DNA of 64,000 nt from Paraliobacillus salinarum (GTDB lineage Bacteria > Bacillota > Bacilli > Bacillales > Amphibacillaceae). The notes under the pieces were generated by a model. It worked only from the letters and a program-made list of their open reading frames with translations, made no database searches and was not told the origin of the DNA. This document shows, piece after piece, positions 1-8,201 of this stretch; position 1 is the stretch's first letter, and each line of letters begins with the position of its first letter. The stretch is taken from NCBI RefSeq assembly GCF_014083865.1, contig NZ_JACEFA010000011.1:17428-81427 (forward strand), given 5' to 3'. A program made the translations under genes and the position numbers.

Positions 1-3000
1 ATAATCTATATTTAGATGTTCAACGCCTTCTACATCCTTGTCTATATTAGGTTTTGTCGGAGGAATAACCGGAACGATATTTGAGTCAATATTTGGGTCA
101 TCGTTGACTTGAATACTTGCTTGGTTATCAATTACTTCAATTTCTGTATCAGCATTAATTGTTGCAGTGATAACTAGCTTTATCTCACTTCCAGCTAATT
201 CTTTAATTTGACTTTCATTTAACGTTAAAGTAACGAGTTGTCCATCTATTGTTGCTTCCAGTTCAGAATTAACACCATTAACTAAAATGTTTGTTGATTG
301 AATACTCAATCTTGAATCTAACTCATCAGAAATTGTTACTGTTTTGTATCCTGTAACATTTTCTGGAAGGTTAGAAATGACATTATAGTTATATTCTTCT
401 CCTCTTAATTTAACAACTGCTTCTTGAGCCTTTTCACCATCAATGTCTTTTTCAATCATTGGTTTTTCTGGCGGCGGATTTACTGGTACAATATTTGAAT
501 CTACACTTGGATTATCGTTCACTTGGATTTCTGCCTTGTTGTCGATAATCGCTACTTCTGTGCCGTCTTTAATCTTCGCGGTAATTTCTAATGTTAATGT
601 TTGACCTGCGATTTGATCAAGCGTTGCACGATCCACTTTCAGGGTAACTAACTGTCCAGCTACGACTACTTCATAATCGACAGCCACTCCATCCACTAGT
701 GCTTGCGCATTTACGATGTCTAGTCTGCTGTCTAGTGTATCTGTTAAAGTAATGTGCTCATAGCCTACTAAATCTTCTGGTACAACCGTGTTGACTTGGT
801 AGTTATACTCTTTCTCCAATTCTTTTTCTACTAAATCTTTGCCGTATGTGCCGTCATTTCCTTCTACTTCCTTCTCCACTTCTGGAGTTGGTGGTTGTGG
901 TGGAATTACTGGCACGATATTGGAATCAATGTTCGGATTATCGTTCACTTGAATACTTGCTTGGTTATTGATTACTTCAATTTCAACGTCTGCATTGATT
1001 TTTGCGGTAATCACTAACTTAATCTCTTTCCCTGCAAGTGCTTGGATTTGCGTTTCATCTAAAATCACGGTAACCAATTGACCGGTCGTTACTGCCTCTA
1101 AATCAGATGCTTCGCCATCTACTAGTACTTGTGTACCTTCAATTGTTAGACGACTATCTAATTCATCGGAGATGGTCACCGTCTGATACCCCGTTACATT
1201 TGCTGGTAATTGAGACGTGACATTGTATTCATATGATTCGCCTCTGACTTTCTCCACTGCTTCTTCTGCCTTTTCACCATCAATATCCTTTTCAATTGTT
1301 GGTTTTTCTGGTGGTGGCATAACTGGTACGATATTTGAATCTTTACTTGGATTATCGTTTACTTGGATTTCTGCTTTGTTGTCTATAATCGCTACTTCTG
1401 TACCCGCTTTGATCTTCGCTGTAATCTCTAATGTTAATGTTTGACCTGCGATTTGATCAAGCGTTGCACGATCCACTTTCAGGGTAACTAACTGTCCAGC
1501 TATGACTACTTCATAATCGACAGCCACGCCATCCACTAGCGCTTGCGCACTGACGACATCTAGTCTGCTGTCTAGTGTATCCGTTAGAGTGATGTGCTCA
1601 TAACCTAGTAAATTTTCTGGTACAACGGTGTTGACTTGATAGTTATATTCTTTCTCAAATTCTTTTTCTATTAAATCTTTGCCGTATGTGCCGTCATTTC
1701 CTTCTACTTCTTTTTCTACTTCTGGTGTTTCTGGCGGTTTAACTGTGTTTGTGACAACGAAGCCATCGTCTTTATTACCTGTAATAACTGATTCATAGCC
1801 TGGTAGAGTAACTTCTTCTATCGTGTATTTAATAATTGTGCCTGCATCACTTAAAGCCGGCTTATTTTCAAACACATGCTTCCAGTTGTTAGCGTTTGTT
1901 AACTCTACTGTATCTACTACTTGACCATCCGCAAGTAATTTAACTGTGATGCTATCTTGTGCTTCGCCCACCCATACTTTTTCCACTGGAATATCGACAA
2001 AATGTTCTATCGCGACTCCGACTCTTTCTGGTTCTACTGGTTGACCAGTATCAGTAGCGACTGCGAAAGAGTTCCATGCAGCACGCTGTTGAGGAGCAAG
2101 AGTCAAATCTTTTACTTCTTCAGTAACATTTGCTTCTAAAGGCATTTTCATTGAGAAATCAATTTCAATGTCTTGGCCTTTTATCCAGGTATCTCCTTTT
2201 TTTAATTCAATTTTAAACGAGTGAATGTCACTCCAATCCGTCACACTAGACTCGTCCATCCAGTTAGGGGCTTCTGCACCTGCCGGGTTCGTTAATTGTG
2301 TAGTGTTTGGTAAATAATCTGTGTGACGTGTCAAATCATCTCGTTCGGGATTTTTAGCTGTACTATAAAACACACTTACTTTTCCTTGCCATTCTGCTGG
2401 AAGAGTGATTGGACCGTTTAATATCGGTTCAAACGTACTTCCTCGATTTATATTATCAGTAATCCCCAAATCTCCTAAAGAAGGCAAAACATCAATCAAT
2501 GTCATAATGGATAAGTCTTTTCCAGTTGTGTTTGTCATTTTTAGCTTGTAATCAACTAGTCCGTCAAATGGAGCAACGGTAAATTTACTATACTCTGTAT
2601 CATTCGGACCTTTAATTAATTTTTCTGTTTTAATATCATACTTTCCAGCCAGCACATAAAGATTGCCAGACTTCAAGCGTGGGTGATCCACATCTCCGTT
2701 ACCATTTAAATCTTCACTATCGGTTTGTAGTACTGTATCTGTAATACCCGGTTCTGCAACAACAGGTGCTTGTAATTGGCTGTCACTACTAAATCCATAT
2801 ACATCAAATCGAAGTTGATTTGGAGCATAATTTAATATTTCCACATCCAGCTGCGCTGTTAACTTCTGTCCTTTTGTAATACGGGAGTCATCCCATTGCA
2901 CTTTTACAAGTTGACGACCACTGCCATTGTAATCTGGATTGACAAGTTCATAAGATCCCCCAGTTGTTGGTTCATCATTCGCATCAGTATATGAAGGGTT

Positions 3001-5472
3001 TACCACATCATTTAGTACTACACCTGGTGGAAGTAACACGGTTGTTTCTAATTGGCTATTCATTGGTGCAAGCGAGTTATTAGCATTTTCTAGTTCAACT
3101 TGCATCCGGTTATTACCAAGAGTCACTACTCCTCCGACATGGTTTAGTAATTTAACACCGACACGACCAACCGGTTCTGGCTCTGCCGGCCAAGGATTAA
3201 TCACTGCTTGTCGTGGCCCGGCTAAATCTTTCGGATTTCCATTAGTGAAATAATCGGGGTATCTTTGTGTTAAATCAAAAGGTCTATTTAATCCATCTAC
3301 TCCTACTATATTGAACACATTTTCAACTAGTCCAGTGTAACCTTGCTTAACAGAAAAATTGAAATCCCATCTATAGCTTTGCATACCACCCGGCGCATAT
3401 AAAAAGTCTATTGTGATATCCGATACATACTCTCCTGATAATATTCCCATTTCTTCACGTGTATATGTTTTCCCCCACGCAACATCACTCTCTTGTATTA
3501 ATACACGTTCAATACCGTCAACAGTTCCTAACACTTGAAATGTTGGTGGAACTAAAAAATCTTCTGACGGTGTTTCAGTCGTCGGTTTATAATAAAGTTT
3601 AGAAGGTATTTTTATTGATTCGATATTCAAATTCTTATCAATATCATATTTTACTTTATAATCATTAAAATCCATTATATCGTTTCCAGGAATCATACCG
3701 CCATCTGCATTAAAGTTATTTGATGGTCGTGATTCATGTAATGGTGGTGTGTAAAAACCAAATGTCAATTTAGCATCATCATTCACTTGCGGAACTGGAT
3801 TTTTATTATCATTTTCAGCAATACCGCCAGCATCATCTGACGGCCCTAGATGAGCTGGAACATAGACACTACCTTGTATATCCCCAGCACCCGGCTGTCC
3901 TGCTGTGATATATACATTCTTATTAGAACTAGCATTTTTGGTTGTATTGCCAATAAATTGAGTTTGAAGCACTGATTGATTTGTTAAATTTTGATACTCT
4001 GGTGCACTATCTCCAACTTTTGTTTCAAACTGGAACGTTTTTGAAAATAGATTATCTCCACGAGCTTCTTGTTCTGCAAACGATTCTGTGGGGAATTCCC
4101 AAGTTATTACGTTTCCTTGTATACTTGTATAAGAGTCCCCACTTATCATTTGTTGAAAAGTAAGATCATTTGGTAAGGTATCAGTTATCACAATATTTTC
4201 ACCTGGTTGCAAAAACAATTGACCTCTATCTTTTTTAGGAATAGCTACGTCTATTTGCCAAGTGACAATATCTCCTCTCTCTGCTACTCCAGTCATTGGC
4301 GACACAATAGATTTCTTAATGCTTATTCCACCCGTTGCTTTAAGGGTCATTGTGCCACTATCTTCTAAATTAACTGGAACAACTGTTCCGGCTTGCCCTT
4401 CTTCTTTTTCATCATTTTCAGTATAATGAATTTCACCAGTAAGCGATGCGGTAACATCGACAGAAGTGTCATTTGGTATATAGCCGTTTTTTGTATTTAA
4501 AGAAATGATCTTCTCATACATTTGACCTCTTTTAATTTCATCAAAATGGTAGGTGAGTTGCTTTGTTTGACTATCAAAAGTAGGTGAGACACCGTTGATA
4601 GCCAGATGATCTAATTCATCTTGACTATCATCAAATATGATGGTTTCAGAAATTGGTAGGGTAACAACTATATCTACATTCTTATATACTCGTTTTGACC
4701 CTGTTAATTTAACAGTTAATCTAAAGTTAGCATCTGCTCCAGTTAAGGCAGTTTTATATATCGGTCCTATGCCAATATACGTGTTTAAATCACCAACTTC
4801 TCCTGTTGGTTCTTCTGCTAGAGGAGCAAGGTTTTTCTGAGTTTGATCTGTATTGGTATCTGTGTCAGACTCTTGTTTTGTAGTTTCTTCGCTTGATCCT
4901 TCTTCGGATGTTACAGCTTCATGACTTGATTCCTCTTCAGGGTTTATTGTTTCCTCGTTCACCCCTTCTTCCTGTGAAGATGCTTCTTCTTCTTTTTCTT
5001 GATCGACTATTACATCAGTAGCCGCTTCGTCATCTTGTATATCATTTTTAATTAATACAAACTGATGTTTTTCTTCGACTTGTACTTCACCAGACGTAAT
5101 CCCTTGAATACTAATTACGTTATCTAATTTCGACAATTCCTTTAATACAATTTTAAAAAGCTGCTTAGGTTCAATCCCTTTTACTTTGAGTACATTCTTA
5201 GCTTGATCATAAATAAACTCTGTTGATTTATCATTTACTTCTTCTGTTGCTGTAGCATCAAAACTTGACCCTTCTGGTAAGGAAATGTTTATTTCCTCAT
5301 ACACAGTTTCAGAAGATGTGAGATTTAATTCTGTACTTTCTTGCGTTGACTCAGCATTCACGTCCACTTTAAAATCCTTTGTATCTGTTGCAGCAGAAAT
5401 ATAGTGTATGGACGGAGCACTTTGCATAAGTAATAAAATAAATATCGAAAACATTGCGAATATTCTTTGCAT
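1..5472 (-). CDS. Large secreted surface protein (adhesin-like), 3' end outside the window
   Basis: An open frame of 1824 codons runs from ATG at 5472 off the left edge, so the C terminus, where an LPXTG sorting signal might lie, is not seen. Residues 4-26 form a hydrophobic signal segment with likely cleavage near the A-A-T at about 29. Residues about 142-215 are a Glu/Ser/Thr-rich linker. Several beta-rich DUF11/adhesin-like modules follow. A CnaB-type domain lies at about 1165-1245 (starts PVEKVWVGEAQDS, ends GFVVTNTVKPPE). From about 1246 onward there are four complete units of about 140 residues, beginning EKEVEG or EKDIDG and ending with an Asn-rich VNDNP motif, like fimbrial isopeptide D2 domains. 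This suggests a wall-anchored stalked adhesin; the ligand is unknown. The start has a modest AAGGA site 10 nt upstream, and an in-frame TAG lies further upstream. Confidence 0.85.
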   Translation of the reverse strand, partial: MQRIFAMFSIFILLLMQSAPSIHYISAATDTKDFKVDVNAESTQESTELNLTSSETVYEEINISLPEGSSFDATATEEVNDKSTEFIYDQAKNVLKVKGIEPKQLFKIVLKELSKLDNVISIQGITSGEVQVEEKHQFVLIKNDIQDDEAATDVIVDQEKEEEASSQEEGVNEETINPEEESSHEAVTSEEGSSEETTKQESDTDTNTDQTQKNLAPLAEEPTGEVGDLNTYIGIGPIYKTALTGADANFRLTVKLTGSKRVYKNVDIVVTLPISETIIFDDSQDELDHLAINGVSPTFDSQTKQLTYHFDEIKRGQMYEKIISLNTKNGYIPNDTSVDVTASLTGEIHYTENDEKEEGQAGTVVPVNLEDSGTMTLKATGGISIKKSIVSPMTGVAERGDIVTWQIDVAIPKKDRGQLFLQPGENIVITDTLPNDLTFQQMISGDSYTSIQGNVITWEFPTESFAEQEARGDNLFSKTFQFETKVGDSAPEYQNLTNQSVLQTQFIGNTTKNASSNKNVYITAGQPGAGDIQGSVYVPAHLGPSDDAGGIAENDNKNPVPQVNDDAKLTFGFYTPPLHESRPSNNFNADGGMIPGNDIMDFNDYKVKYDIDKNLNIESIKIPSKLYYKPTTETPSEDFLVPPTFQVLGTVDGIERVLIQESDVAWGKTYTREEMGILSGEYVSDITIDFLYAPGGMQSYRWDFNFSVKQGYTGLVENVFNIVGVDGLNRPFDLTQRYPDYFTNGNPKDLAGPRQAVINPWPAEPEPVGRVGVKLLNHVGGVVTLGNNRMQVELENANNSLAPMNSQLETTVLLPPGVVLNDVVNPSYTDANDEPTTGGSYELVNPDYNGSGRQLVKVQWDDSRITKGQKLTAQLDVEILNYAPNQLRFDVYGFSSDSQLQAPVVAEPGITDTVLQTDSEDLNGNGDVDHPRLKSGNLYVLAGKYDIKTEKLIKGPNDTEYSKFTVAPFDGLVDYKLKMTNTTGKDLSIMTLIDVLPSLGDLGITDNINRGSTFEPILNGPITLPAEWQGKVSVFYSTAKNPERDDLTRHTDYLPNTTQLTNPAGAEAPNWMDESSVTDWSDIHSFKIELKKGDTWIKGQDIEIDFSMKMPLEANVTEEVKDLTLAPQQRAAWNSFAVATDTGQPVEPERVGVAIEHFVDIPVEKVWVGEAQDSITVKLLADGQVVDTVELTNANNWKHVFENKPALSDAGTIIKYTIEEVTLPGYESVITGNKDDGFVVTNTVKPPETPEVEKEVEGNDGTYGKDLIEKEFEKEYNYQVNTVVPENLLGYEHITLTDTLDSRLDVVSAQALVDGVAVDYEVVIAGQLVTLKVDRATLDQIAGQTLTLEITAKIKAGTEVAIIDNKAEIQVNDNPSKDSNIVPVMPPPEKPTIEKDIDGEKAEEAVEKVRGESYEYNVTSQLPANVTGYQTVTISDELDSRLTIEGTQVLVDGEASDLEAVTTGQLVTVILDETQIQALAGKEIKLVITAKINADVEIEVINNQASIQVNDNPNIDSNIVPVIPPQPPTPEVEKEVEGNDGTYGKDLVEKELEKEYNYQVNTVVPEDLVGYEHITLTDTLDSRLDIVNAQALVDGVAVDYEVVVAGQLVTLKVDRATLDQIAGQTLTLEITAKIKDGTEVAIIDNKAEIQVNDNPSVDSNIVPVNPPPEKPMIEKDIDGEKAQEAVVKLRGEEYNYNVISNLPENVTGYKTVTISDELDSRLSIQSTNILVNGVNSELEATIDGQLVTLTLNESQIKELAGSEIKLVITATINADTEIEVIDNQASIQVNDDPNIDSNIVPVIPPTKPNIDKDVEGVEHLNIDY
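61..900 (-). repeat. 840-bp tandem repeat, second copy (A-B domain pair)
   Basis: Second copy of the A-B cassette, encoding EKEVEGNDGTYGKDL and then EKDIDGEKAQEAV units. A third cassette appears to begin at about base 60 (NIDKDVEGVE), so the array continues outside the window. Confidence 0.9.
901..1740 (-). repeat. 840-bp tandem repeat, first copy in coding direction (A-B domain pair)
   Basis: This block encodes one A domain (EKEVEGNDGTYGKDL start) and one B domain (EKDIDGEKAEEAVEK start), each about 420 bp. It aligns with 61-900 at a constant offset of 840 with no indels seen. Bases 1441-1500 are identical to 601-660, while flanking stretches differ by scattered substitutions. Two neighbouring blocks therefore arose by in-frame duplication of a two-domain cassette. 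Confidence 0.9.
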
Positions 5473-5786
5473 AAAGTCCACATCCTTGCTGTTAATAATA
5501 TAATTTGTCTAAATGAAAATGGTCTATGGTTATAATCTCTCACTTCATAATTACCGCCCCCTTATTCCTTTTAAATTACGTTTCATTATAAAGCGCTCAC
5601 AAAAAATAGAAATAACAAGAATTTAAAAATAAACAGTCATTATATGTAACATTTTAGCAAGCAATTCTTTACAATAACTATACATACTTCACTTTTTTGT
5701 TTTTTTAGTGTAAATAAATATTGGAGATAATCTCTATATGCATCTGGTTTATTAATCGCTAAGAACCGCTTCACTAAAAAAACTAA
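5473..5786 (-). other. Upstream region of the surface protein gene
   Basis: This is an AT-rich stretch with no gene. On the minus strand a good -10 hexamer TATAAT occurs at 5585-5590, but no convincing -35 lies 16-18 bp before it. Further downstream, near 5545-5570, a strong Shine-Dalgarno AAGGGGGCGG precedes ATG AAG TGA, a two-codon frame, directly overlapping a GTG-started 61-codon frame that runs into the surface protein gene in another phase. Confidence 0.5.
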
Positions 5787-5818
5787 AAAAGTGTCAGTGA
5801 ATTTCCACTGACACTTTT
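5787..5818 (-). terminator. Intrinsic terminator of the DUF948 operon
   Basis: A 13-bp inverted repeat (5787-5799 with 5806-5818, core GTGTCAGTG) with a 6-nt loop is followed on the minus strand by a T-rich tract. It lies just beyond the stop of the 5856-6269 gene. Confidence 0.85.
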
Positions 5819-5855
5819 CTATATTTATATTTTAAAGATGATTTATTTTTAATAA

Positions 5856-6269
5856 TTAATTTTTTCGCTTTTTCCATAAATAGTATCCAAAGGCAAAGGA
5901 TCCGTATAAACCCCCGACATTATTTTTCTTTGTAGCGTGTTCGATTGAATTGGACTTCTTTTTTACAGATGTCGCAAAGTCTAACATGGAAGAAGACACT
6001 TTGCGAGTCATGTTACCTGTATCCTCTATAATATAAAATAATGGATTTAATTGTTCTAACTTATTGTTTAAATCCGCTAGCGTTCGATTACTTTCATGTA
6101 TAAGATTCCCTGTCTCTTCCAAAACTCCATTAAAATGATTTGGCAATTGATCTACTGTCTTCTCTACCCCTTTGAGCACGCCTGCAACATTATTTAATGC
6201 ACGAGCTAGAAATATAGATATAATCAAAAAAGCAATTCCTATTAATAATACACCAACACCTGTTAACAT
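5856..6269 (-). CDS. DUF948 family membrane-anchored protein (YtxG-like)
   Basis: The 137-residue protein has an N-terminal membrane helix (about 3-24) followed by a long amphipathic region with heptad-like spacing. This is the layout of DUF948 proteins such as B. subtilis YtxG, a general stress protein of unknown biochemical function. The ATG at 6269 has GAGGGATC 5 nt upstream. It is the second gene of a two-gene unit with 6300-6719, ending at a strong terminator. The C terminus is basic (LWKKRKN). Family assignment is by overall pattern, not by a diagnostic motif. Confidence 0.7.
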   Translation of the reverse strand: MLTGVGVLLIGIAFLIISIFLARALNNVAGVLKGVEKTVDQLPNHFNGVLEETGNLIHESNRTLADLNNKLEQLNPLFYIIEDTGNMTRKVSSSMLDFATSVKKKSNSIEHATKKNNVGGLYGSFAFGYYLWKKRKN

Positions 6270-6299
6270 GATTGATCCCTCTTCTCTTTATTTTATTTA

Positions 6300-6719
6300 T
6301 CAATTTTTATCCATGCATTTCCACCGTTTGTATAAATATAAGCTAATTTCACTAAACTTAATTCCTTTAACAAATGGTTTTGTTTTTTCCTCCACCTCTT
6401 GCTCTGACAAATTAGTTGTATAATCTTGTACCGTTCCATGAAGTGTGTGAATCGTTTCTCCTACATGCTCCGCGGTTTTAATTACGTTATCAGTAGTTTT
6501 CATCTTCACAGTTGCATCATCTATTGTTCTATCTGTTTCTCGAATCATTGCTTGTAGTCTAGGAATTAGGGTGTTTATTTCTTCATCCGCTTCGTCAACC
6601 GATTTACTGACGGTAATTAACATCTTTTTAATACGATAGAGCACCACTGAAATATATGCCGCTGTAATTGCAAACGCGATCGATATGATAAATACAGATA
6701 TATATACAAATGTAAGCAA
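6300..6719 (-). CDS. DUF948 family membrane-anchored protein
   Basis: The 139-residue protein has one N-terminal transmembrane helix (about 4-27) and then a predicted coiled coil of the type DEADEEINTLIPRLQ. It is a paralogue in architecture of the adjacent 5856-6269 product. The start is TTG at 6719, supported by AGGAGGAGTG 5 nt before it; no better ATG exists nearby. The two genes are co-oriented with a 30-nt gap and form an operon. A SigB-like promoter lies upstream, [16 protein letters not shown] induction. The molecular function is unknown. Confidence 0.7.
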   Translation of the reverse strand: MLTFVYISVFIISIAFAITAAYISVVLYRIKKMLITVSKSVDEADEEINTLIPRLQAMIRETDRTIDDATVKMKTTDNVIKTAEHVGETIHTLHGTVQDYTTNLSEQEVEEKTKPFVKGIKFSEISLYLYKRWKCMDKN

Positions 6720-6744
6720 TTCACACTCCTCCTTTAATGCTACT

Positions 6745-6770
6745 ATACCACCACCTTAATGTAACAAAAC
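6745..6770 (-). promoter_or_regulatory. SigB-like promoter for the DUF948 pair
   Basis: On the minus strand GTTTTG (6765-6770) is followed after 14 nt by TGGTAT (6745-6750), close to the SigB consensus GTTTAA-N12-15-GGGTAT. The SigA alternative (TTGTTA/TATAGT) has only a 14-bp spacer and fits worse. Confidence 0.45.
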
Positions 6771-6834
6771 GTTTTAAAAAAAGTAGAAGTTCCATTCATT
6801 AGGAACCTTTTCTAACGTGTACATGTAAAAATTG

Positions 6835-6859
6835 GTTAGAAGCCTCATCAAAAGGGTAT
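6835..6859 (+). promoter_or_regulatory. SigB-like promoter for the YihY/BrkB gene
   Basis: GTTAGA (6835-6840), a 13-nt spacer and a perfect GGGTAT -10 (6854-6859) stand 32 nt before the start codon at 6892. The B. subtilis homologue yfkH belongs to a SigB-dependent operon, which agrees with this reading. Confidence 0.5.
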
Positions 6860-6891
6860 ACATCTAATAACTTATTGTTGGAGGTGTACCT

Positions 6892-7743
6892 ATGTCTAAA
6901 ATTAAAGCTTATGGCCAAGCTTTTTTTCAAAAATTCCAAGAGGATAATGTTCCTCTCTTAGCTGCAGCACAAGCTTATTATTATTTATTAGCAATTGTAC
7001 CGTTACTCATTGTCTGTTTCGCAATTATTCCGTACTTAAATATTAGTCCCGATGATGCTATCGAATTTATGGAGAAAGTATTACCTAGTGAAATCGGATC
7101 TATACTACAAGAAAATATCATTAGTCTAGTTAATACACCTAGAGGCGGACTTTTAACTGTTGGTATTATTGGTGCATTGTGGTCTTCTTCAGCAGCAATC
7201 AACGCATTTATCAAAGCTACAAATCAAGCATATGAAGTAGATGAAACGCGTAATTTCATTGTTGTCCGCTTAATTGCTTTAGGATTAACACTTGGTATGA
7301 TTCTTGCATTAGGTGTTTCTATCCTTTTACCTGTGTTTGGAGATGTCATCTTAAATTTCGTTGATTCCTTTCTTGGGTTATCCGCTACAATGACTTTACT
7401 ATTCCAAGTGCTTCGTTGGGTAGTTAGTATCGCCGTGATCACACTTATTCTAGCTGTTCTCTACAAAACAGCTCCAGCTAAGAAATTTCCATTTAAGCAT
7501 GTTATACCAGGAGCGGTTGCGGCAAGTGTATTATGGATGCTCGTTTCACTGGGATTCTCATTCTATGTAAGTAATTTCGGAAATTATTCAGCAACATACG
7601 GAAGCCTTGGTGGAGTGATTATTCTAATGATTTGGTTCTTCTTAACGGGATTGATCCTAATGGTAGGTGCAATCGTTAACGTGCTTTACCACAGAGAACA
7701 ATTGAAAACCGAACAAACAACGGAGGAAGAAGTAACTATGTAA
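6892..7743 (+). CDS. YihY/BrkB family inner membrane protein (YfkH-like)
   Basis: This 283-residue integral membrane protein has about six hydrophobic helices. It carries the family features near the N terminus (AAAQAYYYLLAIVPLL) and the central LWSSSAAINAFIKATNQAY segment. Members were once named RNase BN by mistake; the family is now regarded as a membrane protein, possibly a transporter, of unknown substrate. The start is ATG at 6892 with TTGGAGGTG 5 nt upstream. It is transcribed divergently from the DUF948 pair and is monocistronic, ending at a terminator hairpin. Confidence 0.85.
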   Translation: MSKIKAYGQAFFQKFQEDNVPLLAAAQAYYYLLAIVPLLIVCFAIIPYLNISPDDAIEFMEKVLPSEIGSILQENIISLVNTPRGGLLTVGIIGALWSSSAAINAFIKATNQAYEVDETRNFIVVRLIALGLTLGMILALGVSILLPVFGDVILNFVDSFLGLSATMTLLFQVLRWVVSIAVITLILAVLYKTAPAKKFPFKHVIPGAVAASVLWMLVSLGFSFYVSNFGNYSATYGSLGGVIILMIWFFLTGLILMVGAIVNVLYHREQLKTEQTTEEEVTM

Positions 7744-7766
7744 AAATCTATTAGACTTCATTTTAT

Positions 7767-7803
7767 ACAGTAGTAGCAAACATACAGCTACTACTGTTTT
7801 TAT
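7767..7803 (+). terminator. Intrinsic terminator of the YihY gene
   Basis: An 11-bp inverted repeat, ACAGTAGTAGC (7767-7777) with its complement (7787-7797), is followed by TTTTTATTTT. Confidence 0.85.
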
Positions 7804-7843
7804 TTTGCAATAAAAAATATATATCCTAAATAGGTATATCCAC

Positions 7844-7872
7844 TTGCGATATATTCATTTCGGATATATAAT
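7844..7872 (+). promoter_or_regulatory. SigA-type promoter and AT-rich dyads upstream of the PadR gene
   Basis: TTGCGA (7844-7849) and TATAAT (7867-7872) are separated by 17 bp. Repeated ATATATCC/GGATATAT blocks lie from about 7817 to 7870, around and inside this promoter. They are plausible operator half-sites for autoregulation by the PadR protein, but the symmetry is imperfect. Confidence 0.5.
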
Positions 7873-7897
7873 AAATGTAAATGAAAGGAGGAAAACA

Positions 7898-8197
7898 ATG
7901 GATACTTTACCATTGAGCTATGCTAACTTTTTGATTTTATGGATTTTACAAACACCTACTCATGGCTATGAGATTATGAAAAACATTACAAGCAAGACTA
8001 ATAATATTGTCACGATTGGACCAGCAACAATGTATAGAAGTTTATCTTATTATCAAAAAAACGGTTATATCGAGTTGGTCTCTGAAATAGATAATAAAAA
8101 AAAGTATACGTTAACTGCTAATGGGAAGGAGCTTCTCAATAAACAGATTGATTTTTTTACTTTACTGTATGATATGACAAATCAAGAAAGGATGTAA
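7898..8197 (+). CDS. PadR family transcriptional regulator
   Basis: The product is a 99-residue winged-helix regulator. It contains the PadR motif HGYEIMKNI at about residues 22-30, the GPATMYRSLSYYQKNGYIE recognition-helix segment at about 43-61, and the wing KKKYTLTANGKELL. The start was taken at ATG 7898 because AAAGGAGG lies 7 nt upstream; the longer frame begins with a TTG that is itself part of the promoter. The next gene starts 4 nt after the stop, so the regulator and the DUF2812-like membrane protein are co-transcribed. The inducer is unknown. Confidence 0.85.
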   Translation: MDTLPLSYANFLILWILQTPTHGYEIMKNITSKTNNIVTIGPATMYRSLSYYQKNGYIELVSEIDNKKKYTLTANGKELLNKQIDFFTLLYDMTNQERM

Positions 8198-8201
8198 TTT
8201 T

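Noticed and set aside
61..1740. Possible CRISPR or intergenic repeat array
   Set aside because: The repeats are 840 bp long, in frame and encode protein domains.
5358..5543. A 61-codon frame overlapping the surface protein start
   Set aside because: Not annotated as a gene because it has no known homologue by eye; kept only as an observation on start ambiguity.
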